Assembly (NCBI RefSeq): GCF_038024095.1
Contig: NZ_CP150668.1
Location: forward strand, 434,001-498,000
Direction of reading: 5' to 3'
Length of the DNA: 64,000 bases
From: Polaribacter tangerinus
Lineage (GTDB): Bacteria > Bacteroidota > Bacteroidia > Flavobacteriales > Flavobacteriaceae
The notes under the pieces are model-generated. The model was not told the DNA's origin. It saw nothing but the letters and a program-made list of their open reading frames with translations, and made no database searches. Each line of letters opens with the position of its first letter. The stretch's first letter is position 1. Shown one piece after another: positions 8,777 through 15,865 of the stretch. The position numbers and the translations under genes are program-made.

Positions 8777-9109
8777 TTAACTTTTTCTTTGATGATTGTC
8801 TTGCTTTTCTAAAAGTTCTTTTATTTTTCGTTCTTCCCAATCATCACCTAATACCGACTTAAATCCAAAAACACCTAACCAGTGAAAAAAAAGACCAATA
8901 CCCCAAAATATCCAAGTAGAATATACTCCGAAATTGTTAAACGCTTCTGCTAGAGTGTCTCCACTTTTTGTTAATCCAAAAACTATTAAAGCGCTTAAAA
9001 AAACGTTAACTATTACAAAAACAATCAAATGAATGTAAAAGCCCTTCATTGCTTTTACTTTTTTCTTAGCTCTAATATAACTTTGTTCTTCTATAAAATC
9101 TTGCTCCAT
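8777..9109 (-). CDS. 2TM domain-containing protein
   Basis: The protein has 110 residues and two predicted membrane helices (GFYIHLIVFVIVNVFLSALI and STWIFWGIGLFFHWLGVFGF) joined by a short loop. Family marks are the charged N-terminus with YIRAKKKVKAMKGFY and the C-terminal motif LGDDWEERKIKEL. This is the small 2TM family common next to flavobacterial histidine kinases. It sits in a run of related genes, 7 bp after the previous one and 1 bp before the broken copy. The role is unknown; membrane partnership with the kinase is an inference from context. Confidence 0.85.
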   Translation of the reverse strand: MEQDFIEEQSYIRAKKKVKAMKGFYIHLIVFVIVNVFLSALIVFGLTKSGDTLAEAFNNFGVYSTWIFWGIGLFFHWLGVFGFKSVLGDDWEERKIKELLEKQDNHQRKS

Positions 9110-9116
9110 ATTGTAA

Positions 9117-9404
9117 TTATTTATTTTGTTCTTTTTGTATGTATTCTTTTATTTTCTTGTCTTCCCATTTTTTACCAAACCCTAATAAATAGAATCCAAA
9201 AACGGATAACCAATGACAAAAAAGCCCAAATCCCCATCCTAAAGTAGAAACCCAAAACCAATGAAAAGAGGGTTCAAATTTTAAATTTACAAAAATTATA
9301 GTCGGAATTACAATACAGTATACAGATAAATGTGTGTAAAAAGCCTTTATATCTTTTACTCTTTTTTGTGCCTTTAAATAGGCTTGTTGTTCTGTTAAAT
9401 TCAT
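9117..9404 (-). CDS. 2TM domain-containing protein
   Basis: The protein has 95 residues and is the shortest intact member of the array. It has the same plan: charged start with YLKAQKRVKDIKAFY, a first helix (LSVYCIVIPTIIFVNLKF), a second helix starting VSTLGWGFGLFCHWLSVFGF, then WEDKKIKEYIQKE. Its first helix, with CIVIPTIIFVNLKFE, resembles the 2TM part fused to the kinase (CLIIPFLIFINLRF) more than its other neighbours, which suggests that these two are the closest relatives in the array. It is 3 bp downstream of the next 2TM gene and surely cotranscribed. Confidence 0.84.
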   Translation of the reverse strand: MNLTEQQAYLKAQKRVKDIKAFYTHLSVYCIVIPTIIFVNLKFEPSFHWFWVSTLGWGFGLFCHWLSVFGFYLLGFGKKWEDKKIKEYIQKEQNK

Positions 9405-9407
9405 CTT

Positions 9408-9734
9408 TTAATAGTAGTTCTTTTTATGTTTAGTTATGTATTCATTTATTTTTTTCTGTTCCCATTCTTCTCCTAGTAATAGTTGAACTCCGAATGTTAC
9501 ACAAAATTGAAACACAATCCCTACACCCCAATAAAGCCAAATTTTGTAATTACTAAAGTTTAGTATTGCTTCACTAAAATGTTTACCATCATTTATTTCT
9601 CCTACAATAAACATTATACTTAAAAAGATATTTACTATCAGATAAATAAGCAGGTGTTTATAAAATTTTTTAATTCTTACTACCCTATTTTGTGCTAAAA
9701 TATAACGTTCTTGATCTTGTTGATTTATCTCCAT
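9408..9734 (-). CDS. 2TM domain-containing protein overlapping the kinase gene
   Basis: The protein has 108 residues with two membrane helices (LLIYLIVNIFLSIMFIVGEI and KIWLYWGVGIVFQFCVTFGV) and the family tail LGEEWEQKKINEYITKH. The N-terminus RYILAQNRVVRIKKFYKH is basic. Its ATG lies inside the 3' end of the kinase gene (10-bp overlap), so translation is likely coupled. It is the first free-standing member of the array. No enzymatic motif is present. The family function is unknown. Confidence 0.84.
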   Translation of the reverse strand: MEINQQDQERYILAQNRVVRIKKFYKHLLIYLIVNIFLSIMFIVGEINDGKHFSEAILNFSNYKIWLYWGVGIVFQFCVTFGVQLLLGEEWEQKKINEYITKHKKNYY

Positions 9735-11098
9735 GATTGCAGTTTTTTATTCTTTTTCTCTTTTTCTATCATTTCTTTTATTTTTCTTTCTTCCCAATTT
9801 TCTCCCAAAAATATGTTGTAATTATTTATTTCTAGGAAATGAAATAATAAGCCAATACCCCAACCAATCATAGGAAACCAAAACCAATAAAAACCTGAGG
9901 TAAACCTTAAATTTATAAATATTAGGAAAGGAATTATTAAACAGTAGGACGCTAAGTTTTGATAGAAATCTTTTAATCTTTCTACTTTTTCTACTGCTTT
10001 TACATAGTTACTGTTTTCTAAATTTTCGTTGTACATAATATTTTTTATTTTAGTTAAAAGTGGTAAGCTTACTTTAAATTGTTTGTTATTATTTTCTATT
10101 TTAACTGGTTTTTGGGTTATTAAACCATACCTATCGGCTATATTTTGGAGTCCTACCTTAGTGCTTTTTCCAATGGCTTCCTTAGGATTTAAAGTGTTTT
10201 CTATAATTAAATAATTAGCTGCTTCATAAATGTTGATATGCAATGGTTTAGTAGAAGAAACTACGTTGTGCTTAACTGCATTTTCTAATAAAAGTTGTAA
10301 TGACAATGGAACAATTTTTAACTCACTATTACCAATAGTATCAGGAATATTAAACTGTATGGCATCTTCAAATCTCATCGATAACAACTCCATGTAAGTT
10401 TTAGCAAACTTCAATTCTTCTTCTATAGGGACTATATCTTTATTTCTCTGCTCCAGAACATATCGATAAATTTTAGACAATTTAGTGGTAAATTTCTCTG
10501 CCAATACAGTATTCTCTCCAATTAAACTCGTTAATACATTTAGGCTATTAAATAAAAAATGTGGATCTAATTGGTTTTTTAATGATTCGAATTTAGCGGT
10601 CTCTGTTTTAGCAACAATTTCTTGTTTTGTAGACTCTTGAGACATGGCTACTTTCCAATTTTGCATAAATCCCTTTGCATGTAAAAATGCGGATACTGTT
10701 ATAGACAATAAAAAGTAAAATAAATGTGCCCATAAATATGAACCTCTAAAAAATTGAGAAGAATTACCGTTGTTAATTACAATAAATACTAAATAATTAA
10801 TTGATAAAACAACCGGAATTGTATATAAAGTAGTTGCTATAATTCCCGCCCAAACACGCTTATTAGTATCTGAAACCCAGTGCCATTTTTTAGATAAATA
10901 ATTGTTTATAAAACCATTACCAAAACCAATACCAAAACAATACATGGCAGATATTAAAAAAGACCATGATATGCCGTTTAAAGAAGTTTGCCTAAAAACA
11001 ATGCTAAAAAAAACACCAAAAATTAGGGTTAGTTTCAAACATAAAATGGCGGTTTTCTTAATATCATTTATAGTATAAATTTCGGGCAATGCTTTCAT
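9725..11098 (-). CDS. LytS-type sensor histidine kinase with C-terminal 2TM domain
   Basis: This 457-residue protein starts with about four membrane helices (residues 12-150), followed by a His_kinase domain. The phospho-accepting His is in LDPHFLFNSLNVL (about residue 182). The ATPase part has LLLENAVKHNV as N box and a shortened G region (VGLQNIADRYG). After the kinase core, from about residue 345, a second membrane unit follows that matches the free-standing 2TM proteins (YVKAVEKVERLKDFY, two helices, LGENWEERKIKEM). The gene therefore looks like a kinase with a fused copy of its neighbours. It is upstream of three intact 2TM genes, one broken one and a LytTR regulator. Confidence 0.9.
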   Translation of the reverse strand: MKALPEIYTINDIKKTAILCLKLTLIFGVFFSIVFRQTSLNGISWSFLISAMYCFGIGFGNGFINNYLSKKWHWVSDTNKRVWAGIIATTLYTIPVVLSINYLVFIVINNGNSSQFFRGSYLWAHLFYFLLSITVSAFLHAKGFMQNWKVAMSQESTKQEIVAKTETAKFESLKNQLDPHFLFNSLNVLTSLIGENTVLAEKFTTKLSKIYRYVLEQRNKDIVPIEEELKFAKTYMELLSMRFEDAIQFNIPDTIGNSELKIVPLSLQLLLENAVKHNVVSSTKPLHINIYEAANYLIIENTLNPKEAIGKSTKVGLQNIADRYGLITQKPVKIENNNKQFKVSLPLLTKIKNIMYNENLENSNYVKAVEKVERLKDFYQNLASYCLIIPFLIFINLRFTSGFYWFWFPMIGWGIGLLFHFLEINNYNIFLGENWEERKIKEMIEKEKKNKKLQSWR

Positions 11099-11133
11099 AT
11101 TTAAAAAGTTCTTTTAAAAGTTTAAAGTTACCA

Positions 11134-11547
11134 TTATAATTTAATTTTTATCTTGGTAGGCTTTACATCATGTAAAAACTTTGTTTCTTCGAAAGTTGGA
11201 GGGCCAAAAGCATTGGTAACACCAGAGGTTCCATAGCTCTCTAAGGGCATTCCATTGGGTGTAAAATCCATTTTCTCATTTTCATTTTTGTCATGAAAAC
11301 AAATAATAGCGTACGTTCCTTTTTTTACATCTTCAAAAACAATGGTAGCTTTAGAGTTGTTTATTTTAGAGATTGCTGTTTTTAAGGGCTTAATTCTAAA
11401 ATCTTTTTCGTTGTATAAAGCAAAACGAACAGTTCCTTTACTAGAAAATATATTTTCTACGGTTACTTCAATTTGATTATTTTGAGACATTAAAGACTCT
11501 GAGACTAGCGTTGTTACTAATACTAAAATTGGTATTAAAATTCTCAT
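11134..11547 (-). CDS. DUF2141 domain-containing secreted protein
   Basis: The protein has 137 residues with a signal peptide (MRILIPILVLVTTLVSESLMSQ). The mature part has the DUF2141 pattern: a transthyretin-like beta sandwich with GTVRFALYNEKDF, YAIICFHDKNENEKMDF and NGMPLESYGTSG. Such proteins are exported and are common in flavobacteria, but no activity is assigned. The gene lies 35 bp upstream of the kinase on the same strand and may be the first gene of the 2TM/LytTR transcript. Divergent to it lies the long leader of the arginine operon. Confidence 0.87.
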   Translation of the reverse strand: MRILIPILVLVTTLVSESLMSQNNQIEVTVENIFSSKGTVRFALYNEKDFRIKPLKTAISKINNSKATIVFEDVKKGTYAIICFHDKNENEKMDFTPNGMPLESYGTSGVTNAFGPPTFEETKFLHDVKPTKIKIKL

Positions 11548-11859
11548 TCCTTTTTATTTTTAATAGTACAAATGTGCATCTGTAACATCAATAAAAAAAG
11601 TAAAGAATACCGAAGTGTAAAAAACTACTACCGAATTGTAAATTTTTAAAAATTGATATGTACACCTTAGCTTTAAGGTAAACATTTAATAATACAATAT
11701 TGTAAAAAGCAAAAAATAAAGATTCACTAATTAATGATTTGTTTTTTTGTCATTCTCATAAAAATTTAAAAAAACACTTTAATTTTATCCTTCAATTAAA
11801 AAAATAATTTACATTTACAACATGTTTACAAACAAAAATAAAATATATACTCTTGTTCC
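11548..11859. other. Intergenic region upstream of the arginine leader
   Basis: This AT-rich stretch separates the divergent DUF2141 gene and arginine operon. I see no ORF of interest in it. At 11848-11855, TACTCTTG is one mismatch from the TAnnTTTG -7 element and lies just before the stem-loop at 11860; no good -33 TTG was found at the right distance. The copies of ACATGT at 11819-11824 and 11937-11942 bracket the stem-loop. The promoter assignment is weak. Confidence 0.35.
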
Positions 11860-11919
11860 GAGTTTCCGCTTTCGCAATCTAATACGCTAATAATCTATTT
11901 CGTATTATTAAGGAAACTC
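11860..11919 (+). promoter_or_regulatory. Nested stem-loop in the arginine operon leader
   Basis: GAGTTTCC (11860-11867) pairs with GGAAACTC (11912-11919), and inside it TAATACG (11880-11886) pairs with CGTATTA (11901-11907). A T-rich run (TCATTTTATTTTTT) follows directly, so as RNA it looks like an intrinsic terminator or a protective 5' structure placed before the leader ORF. It could also be DNA-level palindromic structure. Only pairing was seen; no family matches it in my memory. Confidence 0.5.
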
Positions 11920-11938
11920 TCATTTTATTTTTTACAAC

Positions 11939-12046
11939 ATGTACCAATCAAACAATTTTAGTAGCCCACAAAAAAATATTATTAATTTTAATAATAGTTT
12001 TTATACACGCCGATTTTTAATGTTTCGCCCTTTGGGTGTGGCATAA
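11939..12046 (+). CDS. Candidate arginine leader peptide (35 residues)
   Basis: An ATG at 11939 opens a 35-codon ORF ending in TAA at 12044-12046, 75 bp before the first gene of the arginine operon. Its second half reads YTRRFLMFRPLGVA. The three Arg codons are CGC (12008), CGA (12011) and CGC (12026), although AGA dominates in the surrounding genes. The third Arg codon lies in a small stem (CGCCC-TTT-GGGTG, 12026-12038). A further hairpin with a short T run follows at 12053-12079. This is the layout of ribosome-mediated attenuation by arginine supply. No ribosome-binding site is evident, which is normal for Bacteroidota. The coding potential is unproven. Confidence 0.5.
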   Translation: MYQSNNFSSPQKNIINFNNSFYTRRFLMFRPLGVA

Positions 12047-12052
12047 TTACTA

Positions 12053-12079
12053 GAATTAGGTGCGTCCAATTCTCCTTTT
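12053..12079 (+). terminator. Candidate attenuator hairpin before the arginine operon
   Basis: GAATTAGG (12053-12060) pairs with CCAATTC (12066-12072), with one bulged A and a five-base loop, then TCTCCTTTT follows. The stem is short (seven pairs) and the T run is interrupted, so it would be a weak terminator. Its position 6 bp after the stop of the Arg-containing leader ORF supports an attenuator role. Confidence 0.4.
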
Positions 12080-12121
12080 AAAATCATCTTAACAAATATC
12101 AATTTTTAAATTATCAATACA

Positions 12122-12751
12122 ATGCGAATTGTAATTGCAGACAAAACACATAGCGTATATGCAGAAATTATATGCAATACGATTGAAGAAGCCTCTAAGG
12201 TAAGAGGCACTGGTATTGCCAAAAGAAAGCCTGAATACATTATTTCTAAAATGGAAAATGGCAATGCAGTAATTGCCTTAGAAGGAGATAAATTTGCTGG
12301 TTTTTGCTATATAGAGGCTTGGGACCATGGAAAATTTGTAGCAAATTCAGGTTTAATTGTGCATCCAGATTTTAGAAATATCGGTTTGGCAAAAAAAATA
12401 AAACAAGTCATTTTTAATCATTCCCGAACAAAATTTCCTGAGGCAAAAGTTTTTAGTATTACTACTGGTTTGGCGGTAATGAAATTAAATAGCGATTTAG
12501 GATACAAACCGGTAACATTCTCTGAACTCACCGATGATCAATCTTTTTGGAAAGGCTGCCAAACTTGTAAAAATTACGATGTTTTAACAAGAACAGAACA
12601 AAAAATGTGCCTTTGTACCGGTATGCTCTATGACCCAAAAGCAGTAAAAAATGAACCTAAAAAAGCTGTTAAAGAGACTGTTTTTAAACGATTAAAAAAT
12701 ATAAAACAAACACTACTTCTAAAAAAAAATAAAAATAATGGAAACGACTAA
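12122..12751 (+). CDS. GNAT N-acyltransferase, likely first enzyme of arginine synthesis
   Basis: The protein has 209 residues. Residues 1-150 form a GNAT domain (ALEGDKFAGFCYIEAWDHG, then LIVHPDFRNIGLAKKIKQ as the acetyl-CoA loop). The C-terminal part carries a Cys cluster (CQTCKNYDVLTRTEQKMC, then LCTGMLYDP) that could bind metal or be structural. As the first gene of the operon, overlapping argG by 14 bp, it most likely acylates glutamate in place of a classical ArgA or ArgJ, neither of which is in the window. Whether the acyl group is acetyl or succinyl is open. The Lys-rich tail is poorly conserved in appearance. Confidence 0.8.
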   Translation: MRIVIADKTHSVYAEIICNTIEEASKVRGTGIAKRKPEYIISKMENGNAVIALEGDKFAGFCYIEAWDHGKFVANSGLIVHPDFRNIGLAKKIKQVIFNHSRTKFPEAKVFSITTGLAVMKLNSDLGYKPVTFSELTDDQSFWKGCQTCKNYDVLTRTEQKMCLCTGMLYDPKAVKNEPKKAVKETVFKRLKNIKQTLLLKKNKNNGND

Positions 12752-13934
12752 AAATAAATTAGTAATTGCCTACAGTGGTGGCTTAGACACTTCTTACTGC
12801 GCTGTAAGTTTAAGTAAAAAATTTGATGTTCATGCAGTAAGCGTAAATACAGGAGGATTTTCTGAATCTGAAATTAAAATCATAGAGAGTAATGCCTACA
12901 AAATGGGCGTGTCTACCTACAAAAATATCGATGCTATTGCTACATTTTACCAAAAAGTTGTAAAATATTTGATTTATGGTAATGTTTTAAAAAATAACAC
13001 CTATCCGCTTTCTGTAAGTGCCGAAAGAATTGTACAAGCTATAGAAATTATAGAGTACGCCAAAAGTATTGGTGCACAATACATTGCTCACGGTTCTACG
13101 GGTGCAGGAAATGATCAAGTTCGTTTCGATATGATTTTTCAAACACTGGCTCCCGAAATAAAAATTATTACTCCTATAAGAGATGGCAGCTTAACTAGAC
13201 AACAAGAAATTGACTATCTCATAGATAATGGTATTGATATGTCTTGGGAAAAATCGAAATATTCGGTAAATAAAGGTTTGTGGGGAACCAGTGTAGGTGG
13301 TGTAGAAACCTTAGGCTCTGAAAAAGCATTACCAGAAAATGCCTATCCTTCTCAACTTGAAAAAAAACAGGAAGAAAAAATTACACTGACTTTTAAAAAA
13401 GGAGAATTAGTAGCCTTAAATGGTATAGAAAACACTCCAGAAAAAGTAATTGAATCATTAAATCTAATTGCCTCTAAATATGCTATTGGTAGAGATATTC
13501 ATGTAGGCGACACTATTGTTGGTATAAAAGGGCGTGTTGGCTTTGAGGCTGCAGCAGCTCTTATAACCATTAAAGCACACCATTTATTAGAAAAACATAC
13601 ACTTACCAAATGGCAATTACAACATAAAGAATACTTAGCAAGTTTCTACGGAATGCATTTGCACGAAGGACAGTATTTAGACCCTGTAATGAGAGATATG
13701 GAAGCTTTTCTAGAAAGCTCACAAAAAAATGTTTCTGGCTTGGTTACTGTTTCATTAAAACCTTATCACTTTTCTCTAGATGGTATTATTTCTAAACATG
13801 ACTTAATGAATGCAAAATTTGGAAGTTATGGGGAAGAAAATAAAGGATGGTCTGCTGAAGAGGCCAAAGGATTCATAAAAATTGTTGGAAATCAGAATAA
13901 AATTTATCAACAAGTAAATAATACTTCTATTTAA
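12738..13934 (+). CDS. argG: Argininosuccinate synthase
   Basis: This 398-residue enzyme joins citrulline and aspartate using ATP. The ATP pyrophosphatase loop AYSGGLDTSYC is at residues 12-22. Further family marks are AHGSTGAGNDQVRFD and KYSVNKGLWGTSVGG. The length is normal. The ATG lies inside the GNAT gene (14-bp overlap), showing tight coupling. It precedes argC by one base. The pathway order in the operon does not follow the reaction order, which is usual for this cluster in Bacteroidota. Confidence 0.95.
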   Translation: METTKNKLVIAYSGGLDTSYCAVSLSKKFDVHAVSVNTGGFSESEIKIIESNAYKMGVSTYKNIDAIATFYQKVVKYLIYGNVLKNNTYPLSVSAERIVQAIEIIEYAKSIGAQYIAHGSTGAGNDQVRFDMIFQTLAPEIKIITPIRDGSLTRQQEIDYLIDNGIDMSWEKSKYSVNKGLWGTSVGGVETLGSEKALPENAYPSQLEKKQEEKITLTFKKGELVALNGIENTPEKVIESLNLIASKYAIGRDIHVGDTIVGIKGRVGFEAAAALITIKAHHLLEKHTLTKWQLQHKEYLASFYGMHLHEGQYLDPVMRDMEAFLESSQKNVSGLVTVSLKPYHFSLDGIISKHDLMNAKFGSYGEENKGWSAEEAKGFIKIVGNQNKIYQQVNNTSI

Positions 13935-13935
13935 A

Positions 13936-14919
13936 ATGAAAAAATTAGAAATAGGCATTGTTGGTGGTGCAGGATATACTGCAGGTGAGTTAATAAGGTT
14001 ATTATTACATCATCCTCATACAAATATTAATTTTGTGTTTAGTACATCTAACGCGGGAAACAAAATACATACCGTTCATAAAGATTTGTTGGGTTCTACA
14101 AATCTTTCATTTTCAAATGAAATAAACAGAAATATTGATGTTCTATTTTTGTGCCTTGGTCATGGAAACTCAAAAATTTTCTTGGAAAATAATTTTTTTT
14201 CTGCGCAAACAAAAATCATAGATCTAAGTAATGATTTTAGACTTAGTAAGGATAATTTTTTTAACAATAAAGAGTTTATATATGGCCTACCAGAACTACA
14301 AAAAGAAGCAATAAAAACAGCTCAAAATGTGGCAAATCCGGGTTGCTTTGCTACTGCGCTTCAACTAGCTATTTTACCATTGGCTTCTAGTAAATTATTA
14401 AAAAATGATGTTCATATACATGCTGTTACAGGTGCAACAGGTGCTGGTACTTCTTTGTCGGCAACCACTCATTTTACATATAGAGACAATAATTTTTCGC
14501 ATTACAAAGCCTTTAATCATCAACATTTAGGTGAAATAGTACAAACGGTTCAACAGCTACAAAAATCTTTTGATAAAGAAATTAACTTTATACCTAATAG
14601 AGGAAATTTTTCTAGAGGAATTTTTGCAACTGCTTATACTGTTTTTGATGATAGTCTTGAAAATGCTTTGAAATTATACAAAGAGTTCTATAAAGAGGCT
14701 GCCTTTACTTTTATTTCTGATGATGAAATCCATTTGAAACAGGTAGTAAACACCAATAAATGTATAATTCATTTAACAAAACACGGTAACAAATTATTAA
14801 TTACTAGTTGCATAGATAATTTGTTAAAAGGTGCATCTGGTCAGGCAATTCAAAATATGAATTTAATGTGTAACCTAAATGAAACAACTGGTTTGCAGTT
14901 AAAAGCAAATTATTTTTAA
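13936..14919 (+). CDS. argC: N-acyl-gamma-glutamyl-phosphate reductase
   Basis: This 327-residue enzyme reduces N-acetyl (or N-succinyl) glutamyl phosphate to the semialdehyde with NADPH. The nucleotide fold starts IGIVGGAGYTAGELIRLLL. The catalytic Cys is C137 in NPGCFATALQLA, and HQHLGEI supplies the usual His region. Length is normal. The stop codon is followed by 15 bp and then the dispersed repeat, which separates this gene from proC by 135 bp, the largest gap in the operon. Confidence 0.95.
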   Translation: MKKLEIGIVGGAGYTAGELIRLLLHHPHTNINFVFSTSNAGNKIHTVHKDLLGSTNLSFSNEINRNIDVLFLCLGHGNSKIFLENNFFSAQTKIIDLSNDFRLSKDNFFNNKEFIYGLPELQKEAIKTAQNVANPGCFATALQLAILPLASSKLLKNDVHIHAVTGATGAGTSLSATTHFTYRDNNFSHYKAFNHQHLGEIVQTVQQLQKSFDKEINFIPNRGNFSRGIFATAYTVFDDSLENALKLYKEFYKEAAFTFISDDEIHLKQVVNTNKCIIHLTKHGNKLLITSCIDNLLKGASGQAIQNMNLMCNLNETTGLQLKANYF

Positions 14920-14934
14920 AATTTTCAAAAGCTC

Positions 14935-15042
14935 GCGTTAGCGATTGAAATGACATCCTTTTTAGTTTTTTTTGAACTATTAGGGACAAAAAAAACTAAA
15001 AAGATATAATGAAAAGCGCGACCCCTTTTTTGGGGAACGCCC
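14935..15042 (+). repeat. Dispersed intergenic repeat element, copy 2 (108 bp), inside the arginine operon
   Basis: It begins GCGTTAGCGATTGAAA and ends AAAAGCGCGACC, a CCCC-T6-GGGG hairpin and AACGCCC. The centre has an inverted repeat (CTTTTTAG-T7 against A8-CTAAAAAG). It shares its ends and hairpin plan with the copies at 3510-3628 and 35102-35201. It lies between two co-directional operon genes, so it must either be read through or reduce expression of proC and the genes after it. Confidence 0.75.
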
Positions 15043-15054
15043 AAAACAAAAAAA

Positions 15055-15855
15055 ATGAAAATAGCTATAATAGGTACAGGGAACTTGGGTAAATCTATTG
15101 CAAAAGGACTAATTGTAAATAATGCAATAACTTCGTTGTTTTTGACGAAAAGAGAGGTAAATACCTTAGAGAATTTTAAGGGATATAAAAATGTACAGAT
15201 TACTTCGAACAATAAAGAGGCTGTGAAAAATAGTGATATTTTAATTTTTGCTGTTCAGCCAAAACATTTTGAAGAAATACTGTCAGAAATAAAGCCGCTG
15301 TTAACAGAAAAACACATTATAATTTCTACTATTACTGGTTTTTTAATTCCAAAAATTGAAAAAATTATAGGAAAAGATAAATTTATAATAAGAGCAATGC
15401 CAAACACCGCAATTGCTGTTGGTAAGTCTATGACATGCTTGTGTGCCAATAAAGAAGGAGAAAAAAGAATAAATATAGCCATTGCAATTTTTAATAGATT
15501 GGGAAACTCTATTGCTATTCCAGAAACTCAAATGCAAGCTGCAACGGTAGTTTGTGCAAGCGGAATTGCATTTTGGATGCGACTTATTAGAGCTACTACA
15601 CAGGCAGCTATTCAATTAGGTTTTGATGCAAAAGAAGCGCAAGAATTGGCCATGTTCACCAGCGAAGGTGCGGCTAGTTTATTAATTGCAAATGGAAAAC
15701 ACCCAGAAGAGGAAATAGACAAAGTTACAACACCACAAGGGTGTACTATTACAGGTTTAAATCAAATGGAACAAAAAGGTTTAAGTGCAGCACTTATTCA
15801 GGGAATGGTAGCTTCTTTCACCAAAATAAATTCAATAAAAGAAGAACAAATATAA
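15055..15855 (+). CDS. proC: Pyrroline-5-carboxylate reductase
   Basis: This 266-residue enzyme makes proline from pyrroline-5-carboxylate with NAD(P)H. The nucleotide-binding start is KIAIIGTGNLGKSIAKGL; IRAMPNTAIAVGKSM and the C-terminal TTPQGCTITGLNQME region are typical of ProC. It lies inside the arginine operon, after the repeat element. Because ornithine and proline share intermediates, the location may couple proline output to arginine control. The start ATG is 12 bp after the repeat. Confidence 0.93.
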   Translation: MKIAIIGTGNLGKSIAKGLIVNNAITSLFLTKREVNTLENFKGYKNVQITSNNKEAVKNSDILIFAVQPKHFEEILSEIKPLLTEKHIIISTITGFLIPKIEKIIGKDKFIIRAMPNTAIAVGKSMTCLCANKEGEKRINIAIAIFNRLGNSIAIPETQMQAATVVCASGIAFWMRLIRATTQAAIQLGFDAKEAQELAMFTSEGAASLLIANGKHPEEEIDKVTTPQGCTITGLNQMEQKGLSAALIQGMVASFTKINSIKEEQI

Positions 15856-15865
15856 TAGTTAAAAA

